Assembly: GCF_020519665.1 (NCBI RefSeq)
Contig: NZ_CP084703.1
Span: 2,480,001-2,544,000 of the forward strand
Direction of reading: 5' to 3'
Length of the DNA stretch: 64,000 nucleotides
From: Bacillus shivajii
Lineage (GTDB): Bacteria > Bacillota > Bacilli > Bacillales > Salisediminibacteriaceae
Shown here piece by piece: positions 36,985 through 45,341 of this stretch (position 1 is its first letter; every line of letters starts with the position of its first letter). A program made the translations under genes and the position numbers. The notes beneath the pieces were generated by a model. It was not told the origin of the DNA. It searched no databases and saw only the letters and a list, made by a program, of their open reading frames with translations.

Positions 36985-37557
36985 TTATTCTTCTAGATCG
37001 CCCATGAGGAAGTTTGGATCAAGATCTTCAAACTCTTCGTCTTCTACATCATAATCCCAAACTTTTTCATCCCATTCATCACTTACTCCATCTGGATTTA
37101 CGTAAACACAAACTTTTGTCTCACCAATTACTTCAACAAGGAATTCCCTTTCAACTTGAACATCGCAATCTGTCCCGTTTCCAGCAATTGTTGCTTCTAA
37201 CGTATTTGGCTGCTGGATTGCACGAGCAATTACTTCTAATTCCTCAGACAAAACATTTTTGTCTTGCATCGCTAGTGGGACGACATCTTTGTACTCCACG
37301 GTTTCTGTAGCAACATTGGTTTTCGTATTGTTACTATACGAATACCATATATTGATGTCATACTTTCCATGGACCTCTATCGCATCACCTTTTTTTGTTG
37401 CATCGTATTTGTGGTTGATGATCCAACAACCTAAAATACTCGTTGGTTTTTGTGCAGGAGATATGGAATGACTTGCTTGAGAAAATTTTCTACCTTTTCC
37501 ACATACGGCTTTCGTAATAATCTCTCTGTAATTTAGCTCTCTGTCTGCTGGTGACAT
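36985..37557 (-). CDS. cotE: Outer spore coat morphogenetic protein CotE
   Basis: Organises assembly of the outer spore coat. The 190-residue protein matches Cot[72 protein letters not shown] and an acidic C-terminal tail (about residues 160-190) ending DLEE. GAGGAGGG precedes the ATG at 37557. Gene order miaB-ricA-cotE-mutS is as in B. subtilis. It is expected to be controlled by sporulation sigma factors; the 650-bp gap upstream must hold its promoters. Confidence 0.96.
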   Translation of the reverse strand: MSPADRELNYREIITKAVCGKGRKFSQASHSISPAQKPTSILGCWIINHKYDATKKGDAIEVHGKYDINIWYSYSNNTKTNVATETVEYKDVVPLAMQDKNVLSEELEVIARAIQQPNTLEATIAGNGTDCDVQVEREFLVEVIGETKVCVYVNPDGVSDEWDEKVWDYDVEDEEFEDLDPNFLMGDLEE

Positions 37558-38140
37558 GCTTTTCCCTCCTCAAACATTATTGACGCTCAGCAAACGAACC
37601 CATGAAAATAAAACGGTTTCACTTGCATGTTATGCATGACAAATGACTAGTGTGAATAAAATAACTGACTACTCTACCCTATGATAGTGAGTAATGAATA
37701 GTTCCGGTAAGTTGAAAAAATTTTATAAAATAAATAGAACTGTCTCCTTTCCTAATCATTACTTCCTTATCCTCATCCATAGTTCAATTATGTATATGAA
37801 CTCAAGACGAGGTTAATGACCTTAGGTTTACAATTTTCTTTTATATTTTTTTCTAAGACCCTCTAAATCTTATTAAATCAGCAACAAAGAGTCATAAGTT
37901 TTTATAAAAGGCTACCCTGAAAAGAAATTTAATAACGGTCCATACGCTCATGTCTACTCGCTTTTACATCTAGGTACAAGTGCGATCGTCCTGCGAAGAT
38001 TCGTTACACTTGCTATCGCGGTGGCTTCACCTGATGCATACCCCACTGGAATCTCGTGGACGCGGCTCATACAATTAAACTTATTTTCATGCTCTTTGGT
38101 GCTGAAGTAACTTCGCATTTGTCAACACTTACCTTTTACA
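37558..38140. other. Gene-free region between cotE and ricA
   Basis: No reading frame with a ribosome binding site is seen. The cotE-proximal 350 bp are AT-rich and presumably carry the cotE promoters. The part from about 37930 to 38075 is GC-richer and resembles an interspersed repeat (see family D). Confidence 0.5.
37930..38075 (+). repeat. GC-rich intergenic block, family D copy 1 (diverged)
   Basis: Contains CTAGGTACAAGTGCGATCGTCC, which resembles TATAGGCACAAGCGCGATATCC at 55186-55207, and a following ATGCATACCCCACTGGAATCTC segment. The match is partial, so the grouping is tentative. Confidence 0.4.
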
Positions 38141-38142
38141 AT

Positions 38143-38190
38143 GACGAAAAAAAAGTGTGTTCACATCATTTTATGCGAACACACTTTTTC
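38143..38190. terminator. Terminator downstream of ricA
   Basis: 10-bp perfect stem AAGTGTGTTC / GAACACACTT (38153-38162 with 38177-38186), A-run before and T-run after; it ends the miaB-ricA transcript on the minus strand. Confidence 0.88.
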
Positions 38191-38210
38191 AATTACACTC
38201 TTATTATATT

Positions 38211-38633
38211 TTAACAACCACTATTAAATGGGTTTTTCGTCGTTGTTCCTTGAAGCGGATCTCCACCAGTAGATTCAATGATTTTCTTCGTGACTGTGTT
38301 TGAAATCGTTGAACTTACTAGTTGTAGTAAATTATTTACATCAGTTTGAGATTGTTTGAATTCTTGAACTAATGGAATATTATCTAACTCATCTTGCAGT
38401 GCATCGATTTTATCTTCAACTGCTTTTAATGCTTCGTGTTTTTCATAATGTTTTAAATTAACAGCTTCTTTTTGTAGTGATTTGATTTGACCAATAATTT
38501 CTTGAACTTTCAAATGGTCATTGATTTGAAGTTCAGCACGCTTAAAGAAGTCTACTTCTTCTGTTTCTGATATCATGCTAGCTAATTCTTTTGCTTTTTC
38601 TCTTACATCTTCTTTTGTATATAACTTTGTCAT
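38211..38633 (-). CDS. ricA: RicA family regulator (YmcA)
   Basis: A 140-residue helical protein of the YlbF/YmcA family. In B. subtilis it forms the RicAFT complex with YlbF and YaaT, carries Fe-S clusters, and promotes RNase Y-dependent mRNA maturation, biofilm formation, competence and sporulation. The family core is [55 protein letters not shown]. The C-terminal Cys in FNSGC fits a cluster-coordinating role. It overlaps the miaB stop by 4 bases (ATGA), so it is co-translated with miaB. RNase Y (rny) is encoded 10 kb away. Confidence 0.93.
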   Translation of the reverse strand: MTKLYTKEDVREKAKELASMISETEEVDFFKRAELQINDHLKVQEIIGQIKSLQKEAVNLKHYEKHEALKAVEDKIDALQDELDNIPLVQEFKQSQTDVNNLLQLVSSTISNTVTKKIIESTGGDPLQGTTTKNPFNSGC

Positions 38634-40183
38634 GAGCTAGTCACCTCTGCAGTTTCTACAACATAGCCATCTAAGGACCATGTTTTCGTTTCTGTAATTT
38701 TTACTTTTATTAATTCACCAATCGCAGACTTTGGTCCACGAAGATTAACAAGACGATTTGTCCGGGTACGACCTGTTAATACATCTGGATCTTTCTTACT
38801 TTCACCTTCAACCAGCACTTCAACAACTTGATCTTTGTAAGGTTGATTCTTTTTCGCAGCAATGTCGTTTACAACTTCATTTAAACGGCGCAGACGGTCT
38901 TTCTTCACTTCCATCGGAATATTATCTTCCATTTTCGCTGCTGGAGTACCTTCACGTGGTGAATAAATGTACGTAAATGCACTGTCATACTCCATCTCTT
39001 TCATTAGTGAAAGCGTATCTTCGAACTGCTCGTCTGTTTCATTAGGGAATCCCACAATGATATCAGTTGTAAATGAAGCGTGTGGAATCTTCTCCTTAAT
39101 TTTGTTCGCTAATTCGATATAACTTTCACGCGTATATTTTCTAGCCATTAACTTTAGCATGTCACTATTACCACTTTGAACTGGTAAATGAATATGTTCT
39201 ACTAAATTTCCGCCTTTTGCAAGAACGTCAATTAAGTGATCATCAAAATCACGCGGATGGCTAGTCGTAAATCGTACACGTGGAATATCGATTTTTCGGA
39301 TTTCATCCATTAAGTCACCTAAACCATAATCCATATCTACTAAATCTTTACCATAGGCGTTAACATTTTGTCCGAGTAACGTTATTTCCTTATAACCGTT
39401 ACGAGCGAGATGACGCACTTCTTCAATAATATCCTCTGGACGACGACTACGTTCTTTACCACGAGTATACGGAACGATACAGTACGTACAGAACTTATCA
39501 CAGCCGTACATAATGTTAACCCAGCCTTGAATTTGCCCTTTACGAGCACGTGGCATATTTTCAATAATGTCGCCTTCTTTTGACCATACTTCGATGACCA
39601 TTTCTTTATTGAAAATTGCGTTTTTAATTAACGTTGGTAAGCGGTGAATATTATGCGTTCCAAAAATCAAGTCTACTTGTTGGTGCTTTTCTAAAATCTT
39701 ATTAACAACGGATTCTTCTTGAGACATACATCCACATACACCAATAATTAATTCAGGACGCTCACGTTTTAATGCTTTTAAGTGTCCGATTTCACCAAAC
39801 ACTTTATTTTCAGCATTTTCACGAATCGCACATGTATTTAACAAAATAATATCTGCATTATCAGTTTCTGTTGTGGATTCAAATCCCATGTTCATTAAAA
39901 TTCCTGCCATGTTTTCTGAATCATGTTCGTTCATTTGGCATCCGTACGTACGAATTAAAAATTTCTTCCCTTTTCCTATTCCTTGCATATCTTCTGGGAT
40001 ATCAAAGTCATAGTGGACTTCTACATCCTCTTTTCCACGCTTTTTTGCTTGCTTTAAATCTGGCGGAATGTAAGTTGCTTGGAAATACTGGGCATAATCT
40101 TTTTTAGACGTCGCGGATTTTTGGTCCGTTGTCTCTTCTTGACCAGTATTAGTCGCTTTACCTAGACGCTGTTCTTCGTTCAT
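38630..40183 (-). CDS. miaB: tRNA-2-methylthio-N6-dimethylallyladenosine synthase MiaB
   Basis: Radical SAM enzyme that adds the methylthio group to the i6A made by MiaA. The 517-residue protein has an extended N-terminus (about 65 residues) seen in bacilli and the UPF0004 domain with [17 protein letters not shown] and [10 protein letters not shown] (auxiliary cluster cysteines). The radical SAM motif is [15 protein letters not shown], the SAM domain contains GQNVNAYG, and a C-terminal TRAM domain is present ([11 protein letters not shown]). AAAGGGG precedes the ATG. It is the first gene of a miaB-ricA pair. Confidence 0.97.
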   Translation of the reverse strand: MNEEQRLGKATNTGQEETTDQKSATSKKDYAQYFQATYIPPDLKQAKKRGKEDVEVHYDFDIPEDMQGIGKGKKFLIRTYGCQMNEHDSENMAGILMNMGFESTTETDNADIILLNTCAIRENAENKVFGEIGHLKALKRERPELIIGVCGCMSQEESVVNKILEKHQQVDLIFGTHNIHRLPTLIKNAIFNKEMVIEVWSKEGDIIENMPRARKGQIQGWVNIMYGCDKFCTYCIVPYTRGKERSRRPEDIIEEVRHLARNGYKEITLLGQNVNAYGKDLVDMDYGLGDLMDEIRKIDIPRVRFTTSHPRDFDDHLIDVLAKGGNLVEHIHLPVQSGNSDMLKLMARKYTRESYIELANKIKEKIPHASFTTDIIVGFPNETDEQFEDTLSLMKEMEYDSAFTYIYSPREGTPAAKMEDNIPMEVKKDRLRRLNEVVNDIAAKKNQPYKDQVVEVLVEGESKKDPDVLTGRTRTNRLVNLRGPKSAIGELIKVKITETKTWSLDGYVVETAEVTSS

Positions 40184-40473
40184 TTTAATCCCCTTTCTTT
40201 TATTACAAATCTATCATATGAAAGCTTATGAACAATAGCCCTCCATATAAAAGCATGTTTTAAGGTATCTTAATGTTATTATAATCATGATATACAACTA
40301 ACCATTATAAACCCTACATATCAATTAAACAATACATGATCATAATCGACAATTTTTAGACAAAATATAATCACTCTCAAAAATAGAAAACCTTAGTTGA
40401 AGACTAATGTTGATTATTCCTTCGGTTGTTGTCATGATAAGATAGTTTAAGTATTTTTTCGTAATAACAGCAC
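40184..40473. other. Gene-free AT-rich region upstream of miaB
   Basis: About 290 bp between the miaB start and the terminator of kbl. It presumably holds the miaB promoter; no other feature was recognised. Confidence 0.45.
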
Positions 40474-40508
40474 TAATAAATAAGGCGATGGACATGATAT
40501 CCACCGCC
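40474..40508 (-). terminator. Terminator of the tdh-kbl operon
   Basis: GGCG-TGGA / TCCA-CGCC hairpin (40484-40508) followed on the minus strand by TTATTTATT. Confidence 0.75.
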
Positions 40509-40521
40509 TGCTTTTACATTC

Positions 40522-41697
40522 TTATATAATTCCTACTTCTTTTCCTGCTTTTTCAAAAGCATCAAGCGCTTCTTGTAAAAGTTCTCTCGTATGATCAGCT
40601 GTAACGATCGTACGAACACGAGCTTCACCCTTTGGAACAGTTGGGAATGCAATCCCTTGAGCAAACACTCCGTATTCTAAAAGCTTATCTGATAGCTCGT
40701 GAGCTTTTGCACCATCACCAACAACTACAGGTGTAACTGGTGTTTCACTCTTACCAGTGTTATATCCTAGAGCATGTAAGCCGTCTTTAAAGAATTTCGC
40801 ATTCTCCCATAAGCGGTCGATTCGTTCTGGTTCTTCAAGTAAAACATCAATCGCTTCAGAGCACGCTGCTGTAACTGCTGGTGGATGTGAGGTACTGAAA
40901 AGGAATGGTCTTCCTTTATGGATTAAGTAATCTCTCACAGCTTGTGTACTTGCAATATATCCACCAAGTACGCCGATTGCTTTACTTAAAGTACCCACTT
41001 GAATGTGAACTCGACCATTCAAATCAAAGTGATCGACTGTTCCACGTCCGTTTCGACCTAATACACCACTTGCGTGAGCGTCATCAACCATAATTAGCGC
41101 ATCATATTTTTCACATAGCTCAACAATTTCCGGTAACGGTGCAATGTTTCCATCCATTGAGAAGACACCATCCGTAACGACAAGACGCTTACGGTATTCT
41201 TGTGTTCCTTTTAACGCCTCTTCTAAGCTTTCCATATCAACGTGCTTATAGATTTTACGTGCTGCTTTCGTTAGACGGATACCATCTATAATTGACGCAT
41301 GGTTTAGCTCATCTGATATAACAACATCTTCTTTCGTTAAGATTGAAGAAAGGATTGCCTGGTTTGCAGTAAAGCCAGACTGTAAAACTAGTGTTGCTTC
41401 TGTATGTTTAAACTCTGCAAGTTTCTTTTCAAACTCTTCGTGCATAGTAAACGTACCAGCAATCGTACGTACAGAACCTGTTCCAGCTCCATATTCTTCA
41501 ACAGCTTTTAATGCAGCCTCTTTCATACGAGGGTGTGTCGTTAGCCCTAAGTAGTTGTTTGAAGAAAGTTGAATGACTTCTTTTCCATTGATAGTTACTT
41601 TTGCCTCTTGATCAGACTCTAGTGGTACTAATGAACGAAAAAGCCCTTCTTCTCTCATTTGATCTAGTTCTTGTTCTAAATATTCAAATCCTTTCAT
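40522..41697 (-). CDS. kbl: Glycine C-acetyltransferase (2-amino-3-ketobutyrate CoA ligase)
   Basis: Cleaves the 2-amino-3-ketobutyrate made by Tdh with CoA to give glycine and acetyl-CoA. The 391-residue protein is a PLP enzyme of the alpha-oxoamine synthase family: SSNNYLGLTTHPRMKEAAL, GAGTGSVRTIAGT, VDDAHASGVLG, and the PLP lysine in VGTLSKAIGVLGGY. The ATG at 41697 has GAGGAGG upstream. It is 32 bp after tdh, the classic tdh-kbl operon. Confidence 0.96.
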   Translation of the reverse strand: MKGFEYLEQELDQMREEGLFRSLVPLESDQEAKVTINGKEVIQLSSNNYLGLTTHPRMKEAALKAVEEYGAGTGSVRTIAGTFTMHEEFEKKLAEFKHTEATLVLQSGFTANQAILSSILTKEDVVISDELNHASIIDGIRLTKAARKIYKHVDMESLEEALKGTQEYRKRLVVTDGVFSMDGNIAPLPEIVELCEKYDALIMVDDAHASGVLGRNGRGTVDHFDLNGRVHIQVGTLSKAIGVLGGYIASTQAVRDYLIHKGRPFLFSTSHPPAVTAACSEAIDVLLEEPERIDRLWENAKFFKDGLHALGYNTGKSETPVTPVVVGDGAKAHELSDKLLEYGVFAQGIAFPTVPKGEARVRTIVTADHTRELLQEALDAFEKAGKEVGII

Positions 41698-41729
41698 TTT
41701 CCATACCTCCTCGATTTTCATGTGACTTT

Positions 41730-42770
41730 CTATGGGTGTAAGACCACTTTACCACAAGCACCTTTAATCATTAAGTCAAATCCCTTTTCGAATTCTTCTA
41801 AAGAGAAGTGGTGTGTAATCATTGGCTTTACATCAACTTGACCTGACTCTAATAGGCCAGATACTTGTTGCCATGTTTCATACATTCTACGACCTGTGAT
41901 CCCTTGAACTGTAATCCCTTTAAAGACGATATCATTTGTTACATCAATCTCGACTGGTTTTACAGGAAGACTTAGAATGGACACTCGCCCACCGTTTGTA
42001 ACCATTTTAAATCCTTGGTCCATTGCAACGGGGTGACCGCTCATTTCACAAACAACATCTACACCTTGTCCGTTCGTTAATGACTGAACGACTTCAAGTG
42101 GATCCTCATTCATCGAGTTTACAGTTGTCGTAGCTCCCATGTCTTTGGCTAACCCAAGACGATAATCATTTAAATCAAATGCAATGACTTGTGATGCGCC
42201 TGCGGCTTTTGCTACACCAACAGCCATAATTCCTATTGGTCCGCAACCAATTACTGCAACTGTTTTACCAGTAACATCTCCCGCTAAAACAGTGTGAACC
42301 GCATTCCCCATTGGTTCTTGAACACTCGCTACGTCAAATGGTAGTTCAGGGTCATTTTTCCATAAGTTTTCAGCAGGTAACGCGACGTATTCAGCGAAAC
42401 AGCCATCACGGTCAACACCAATGATTTCAGTATTAGCACAAATATGAGCTTGACCTGTTAAACATTGCGGACAATGACCACAAACGATATGCGTTTCTGC
42501 AGAAACGTGCTCGCCTACTTCAACATTATTTACGAGTTTTCCTTTTTCTACTACGACACCTGAGAATTCATGACCGAATACATAAGGTGGTTTTACTCGA
42601 CTTTGGCTCCACTCATCCCATGCGTAAATATGAACATCAGTCCCACAAATGGACGTTGCTTTTACTTGAATTAAAACTTCTTGGTCACCAATTGTTGGAA
42701 CTGGGACCTCTTTTAATGTTGCACCTGGTGCTCTTTCGTCTTTTACAATCGCTTTCATCATTTTTGTCAC
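41730..42770 (-). CDS. tdh: L-threonine 3-dehydrogenase
   Basis: Zinc-dependent medium-chain dehydrogenase that oxidises threonine to 2-amino-3-ketobutyrate with NAD. The 346-residue protein shows the catalytic-zinc region ICGTDVHIYAWDEWSQSRV and VFGHEFSGVV, the structural-zinc Cys cluster CGHCPQCLTGQAHIC, and the NAD motif VIGCGPIGIMAVGVAKAAGA. The GTG at 42770 has GGTGGAG 6 bases upstream; an ATG at 42761 is also possible. The operon has a cre-like site 150 bp upstream, so catabolite repression is likely. Confidence 0.96.
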   Translation of the reverse strand: MTKMMKAIVKDERAPGATLKEVPVPTIGDQEVLIQVKATSICGTDVHIYAWDEWSQSRVKPPYVFGHEFSGVVVEKGKLVNNVEVGEHVSAETHIVCGHCPQCLTGQAHICANTEIIGVDRDGCFAEYVALPAENLWKNDPELPFDVASVQEPMGNAVHTVLAGDVTGKTVAVIGCGPIGIMAVGVAKAAGASQVIAFDLNDYRLGLAKDMGATTTVNSMNEDPLEVVQSLTNGQGVDVVCEMSGHPVAMDQGFKMVTNGGRVSILSLPVKPVEIDVTNDIVFKGITVQGITGRRMYETWQQVSGLLESGQVDVKPMITHHFSLEEFEKGFDLMIKGACGKVVLHP

Positions 42771-42867
42771 GGTGCTCTCCACCTTCCATTTCTATAATCC
42801 TTTTAAAATAGCATTTCATCTAGTTCTTTCAAAGAATAAAAGCTTACGTTTTTTATTTTAGCACGGT

Positions 42868-42894
42868 GGACTGTTCTCGTAAACAGAACAGTCC
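42868..42894. repeat. Perfect 10-bp inverted repeat in the tdh leader
   Basis: GGACTGTTCT / AGAACAGTCC with a 7-base spacer. No T-run follows on either strand, so it is not a standard terminator. It lies between the cre-like site and the tdh start; it could be an operator or leader hairpin. Confidence 0.6.
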
Positions 42895-42918
42895 GTCACA
42901 CGAAAACAAAAAATAAAA

Positions 42919-42933
42919 AGAAAGCGTTTCCAT
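42919..42933 (-). promoter_or_regulatory. cre site (CcpA) upstream of tdh
   Basis: Minus strand ATGGAAACGCTTTCT matches the cre consensus WTGNAANCGNWNNCW at every defined position. It lies about 150 bp upstream of the tdh start codon. Confidence 0.7.
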
Positions 42934-43001
42934 AAATCATTATAAAGAAAATAATACACGTTGCAACTATAAATAGTCGCATTAGTAACTTTCATTCGTA
43001 C

Positions 43002-43009
43002 CATTTTGT
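43002..43009 (+). repeat. Target site duplication, left (CATTTTGT)
   Basis: 8-bp direct repeat flanking the ISL3-family element; identical to 44401-44408. Confidence 0.85.
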
Positions 43010-44400
43010 GGCTCTCTGTCAATTGTTGTGGTGCAGAAATTCCCAATTCTCTCTACCCATGCGGTTTAAACCGCATGGGATCTAACCATTTGTCTCCACA
43101 AAATCTTCATTCGTAATCTCTCAAAGCTTTTAATTCCATATGACATCCTCTTCGTTACTTTCGTTGTATTATTCACACCTTCAATGTAGCCATTGTTATA
43201 AGGATACATAAACGATTGGAGGATCTCTGTTTGCCATCTCTTAAACATTTTTACTACCCTTTGAAATGAAGGAATGCCGGACTCTTCCACAAAGGTATAC
43301 CATGCTTCTAAACCAACTTTCGCATTCTCTGGTGTACTCTGTTTAAACCATTGGTCTAGCGCATTTTTCACTTCATATGCCTGTCTTAACTGTGGGTGTG
43401 CTTGTAATAGCTTTTCTACCTTCGCTTTGCCTTTCTCATCAAGCTTTTCAGGTGACTTCCATAAGAGTTCTTTACATCGTTTAAGCTTAATACGAGGGTC
43501 TTTTTGTAACTCATTCTGTAGTTCACGTCGCACTTCATCAAATGCCCAGTACCCGTGACGCATGAAATGAAACCGATCAGCTATGATTAGTGGACTCCCT
43601 AATTGTCTACGTACTGCTTCTTTAAATGCTTTGGATAAGTCTATAACAACGATCTCTACCTTACCGGTGTCGCATTCTTTAAAGTAATTTTCAATCGTTT
43701 TCACTTTTCGATCCGGTAATATATCAATGATATGTCGATTTTCTACATCAACGATCACAGTTTGGTACTTTTCTTTACCTGCATCTCCCTTAAACTCATC
43801 AATCGCAATCGCTCTTGGAAGGACTTTGTTTACAGTTATCTTCCGTTTGTCAAATAGGCGGAGGTAACGATTCGTACTCATTCCTGAGATTCTAGCTGCG
43901 TGTGTAAAACTCATTTCAGAACATAAGGATAACGCTTCTTGAGCAAGCATTGATGTATGTCGTTGGTATTTATCTAGAAAAGATAACTTCTCAAAAAATG
44001 CATGGCCACAGTTCATACAACGATATCTGCGTTTCCTTAATTGTAAGTAAACCTTTTTCTCTGCTATCTGAGCTCCTTGAATCGATTGCATTCTATATCC
44101 ATGGATTCGCTTTGTCTTCTCTTTACATTTTGGGCACTTTTGTTTTCGGACTTCGCTATGAAGTTCAAACCAAAAGCACTGTTCTTCTTCTCCTGAATCA
44201 AATACGAATACATGCTTGTCTTTAATCCCTAATAACTTTGTGATAAAATCTAGTTGCACCTTAATTCTCTCCTTGTTTCTTTTTGTGTGGTAACTCAAGG
44301 TTAACAAAAAGAGAGAATTGGGTGCTATTTTTTTGTCTTTTTTTAGATCAAAGAGAAACATTGATCCGATAAGGGTGACCACAACATTCAGTATAGAACC
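43010..44400 (-). mobile_element. ISL3-family insertion sequence (1391 bp)
   Basis: Left end GGCTCTCTGTCAATTGTTGT and the complement of the right end GGTTCTATACTGAATGTTGT form an imperfect terminal inverted repeat (GG-TCT ... GTTGTGGT). An 8-bp direct repeat CATTTTGT flanks the element (43002-43009 and 44401-44408), as expected for ISL3 transposition. It carries a single intact transposase gene and looks recently active. Confidence 0.9.
43066..44259 (-). CDS. ISL3-family transposase
   Basis: A 397-residue DDE-type transposase. The N-terminal zinc finger is CPKCKEKTKRIHGYR with YRCMNCGHAF, followed by a helix-turn-helix region (ALSLCSEMSFTHAARISGMSTNRYLRLFDKR). The DDE domain begins AIAIDEFKGDAGKEKYQTVIVD and continues VVIDLSKAFKEAVRRQL, ADRFHFMRH and, near the end, YNNGYIEGVNNTTKVTKRMSYGIKSFERLR. 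The GTG at 44259 follows AAGGAG; the frame extends to 44403 but would start outside the element. No frameshift or stop is seen. Confidence 0.94.
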   Translation of the reverse strand: MQLDFITKLLGIKDKHVFVFDSGEEEQCFWFELHSEVRKQKCPKCKEKTKRIHGYRMQSIQGAQIAEKKVYLQLRKRRYRCMNCGHAFFEKLSFLDKYQRHTSMLAQEALSLCSEMSFTHAARISGMSTNRYLRLFDKRKITVNKVLPRAIAIDEFKGDAGKEKYQTVIVDVENRHIIDILPDRKVKTIENYFKECDTGKVEIVVIDLSKAFKEAVRRQLGSPLIIADRFHFMRHGYWAFDEVRRELQNELQKDPRIKLKRCKELLWKSPEKLDEKGKAKVEKLLQAHPQLRQAYEVKNALDQWFKQSTPENAKVGLEAWYTFVEESGIPSFQRVVKMFKRWQTEILQSFMYPYNNGYIEGVNNTTKVTKRMSYGIKSFERLRMKILWRQMVRSHAV

Positions 44401-44408
44401 CATTTTGT
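44401..44408 (+). repeat. Target site duplication, right (CATTTTGT)
   Basis: 8-bp direct repeat flanking the ISL3-family element; identical to 43002-43009. Confidence 0.85.
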
Positions 44409-44473
44409 TTCATTATAATTGCATGAGAAGAGCACACCTATAAATTAAGGTGTGCTCACATATAAACTATTTT

Positions 44474-45340
44474 TTACATAAACTCGGAAACAAGCTTATT
44501 AAATTGTTCTTTTTCCAACTCAATTGATTGACCAGATAAAGGCTCTTCTTTAAAGCCGTGAACGAGTGATTCATAAGAAGGCTTTTCTTTATCTTGATAA
44601 ATAAGACCCGTAACTAAACCTTCATGCTCCATTAAAGTATTCATTGCTTTACTACGGTCAGAAGGATTATAGTCTTCAATTGTTGATAATGACGTTAAGT
44701 TTTCTTTAAACCAATCATACGTGTTAATTTTGTTGAAGGTTACACAAGGACTAAACACATTAATTAAGGAGAATCCTTTATGGTTCATCCCTTGTTCAAT
44801 TAGCGATGTAAGTTCCTTTAAGTCACTTGAAAAGCTTTGGGCAACAAAACTTGCACCAGATGATAATGCTAGTTCCATAACATTTAATGCCGATTCGATA
44901 GAGCCTCCTGGTGTACTCTTTGTTTTAAAACCCATGTCACTTCGTGGTGACGTTTGACCTTTCGTTAAACCGTAAATCTGGTTATCCATAACAATATACG
45001 TTACATCGATATTTCTACGAATTGCATGAACAGTATGCCCCATTCCAATCGCAAATCCGTCTCCATCACCACCAGATGCTACTACCGTTAAGTCACGGTT
45101 TGCCATTTTTACACCTTGTGCAATTGGTAATGACCTACCATGGATACCATGGAATCCATAAGAATTAATATATCCTGAAATACGTCCTGAACATCCAATG
45201 CCTGAAACAACAGCAAGGTTTTCTGGATCAACTCCTACGTTAGCAGCCGCTCTTTGAATTGCTGCTTGTACAGAGAAGTCACCACATCCAGGACACCAAT
45301 TTGGTTTTACATTATTTCTAAAATCTTTGAATGTGGCCAT
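44474..45340 (-). CDS. korB: 2-oxoacid:ferredoxin oxidoreductase, beta subunit
   Basis: Thiamine diphosphate-binding subunit of a 2-oxoglutarate (or other 2-oxoacid) ferredoxin oxidoreductase. The 288-residue protein has PNWCPGCGDFSVQAAIQRA at the N-terminus, GCSGRISGYINSYGFHGIHGRSLPIAQG, the ThDP motif SGGDGDGFAIGMGHTVHAIRRN and DNQIYGLTKGQTSPRSD. It starts one base after the korA stop (TAA-T-ATG), so translation is coupled. No ferredoxin-like subunit is encoded beside it. The IS element lies just downstream and does not break the gene. Confidence 0.95.
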   Translation of the reverse strand: MATFKDFRNNVKPNWCPGCGDFSVQAAIQRAAANVGVDPENLAVVSGIGCSGRISGYINSYGFHGIHGRSLPIAQGVKMANRDLTVVASGGDGDGFAIGMGHTVHAIRRNIDVTYIVMDNQIYGLTKGQTSPRSDMGFKTKSTPGGSIESALNVMELALSSGASFVAQSFSSDLKELTSLIEQGMNHKGFSLINVFSPCVTFNKINTYDWFKENLTSLSTIEDYNPSDRSKAMNTLMEHEGLVTGLIYQDKEKPSYESLVHGFKEEPLSGQSIELEKEQFNKLVSEFM

Positions 45341-45341
45341 A

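Noticed and set aside
42868-42894. Intrinsic terminator for korAB
   Set aside because: The stem is perfect, but no T-run follows on either strand, so I list it as an inverted repeat.
42858-43046. 62-codon frame crossing the left end of the IS
   Set aside because: It spans the hairpin, cre site and IS end; no ribosome binding site and no protein-like pattern.
44260-44403. N-terminal extension of the ISL3 transposase
   Set aside because: It would begin outside the element in the target duplication; the GTG at 44259 has AAGGAG upstream.
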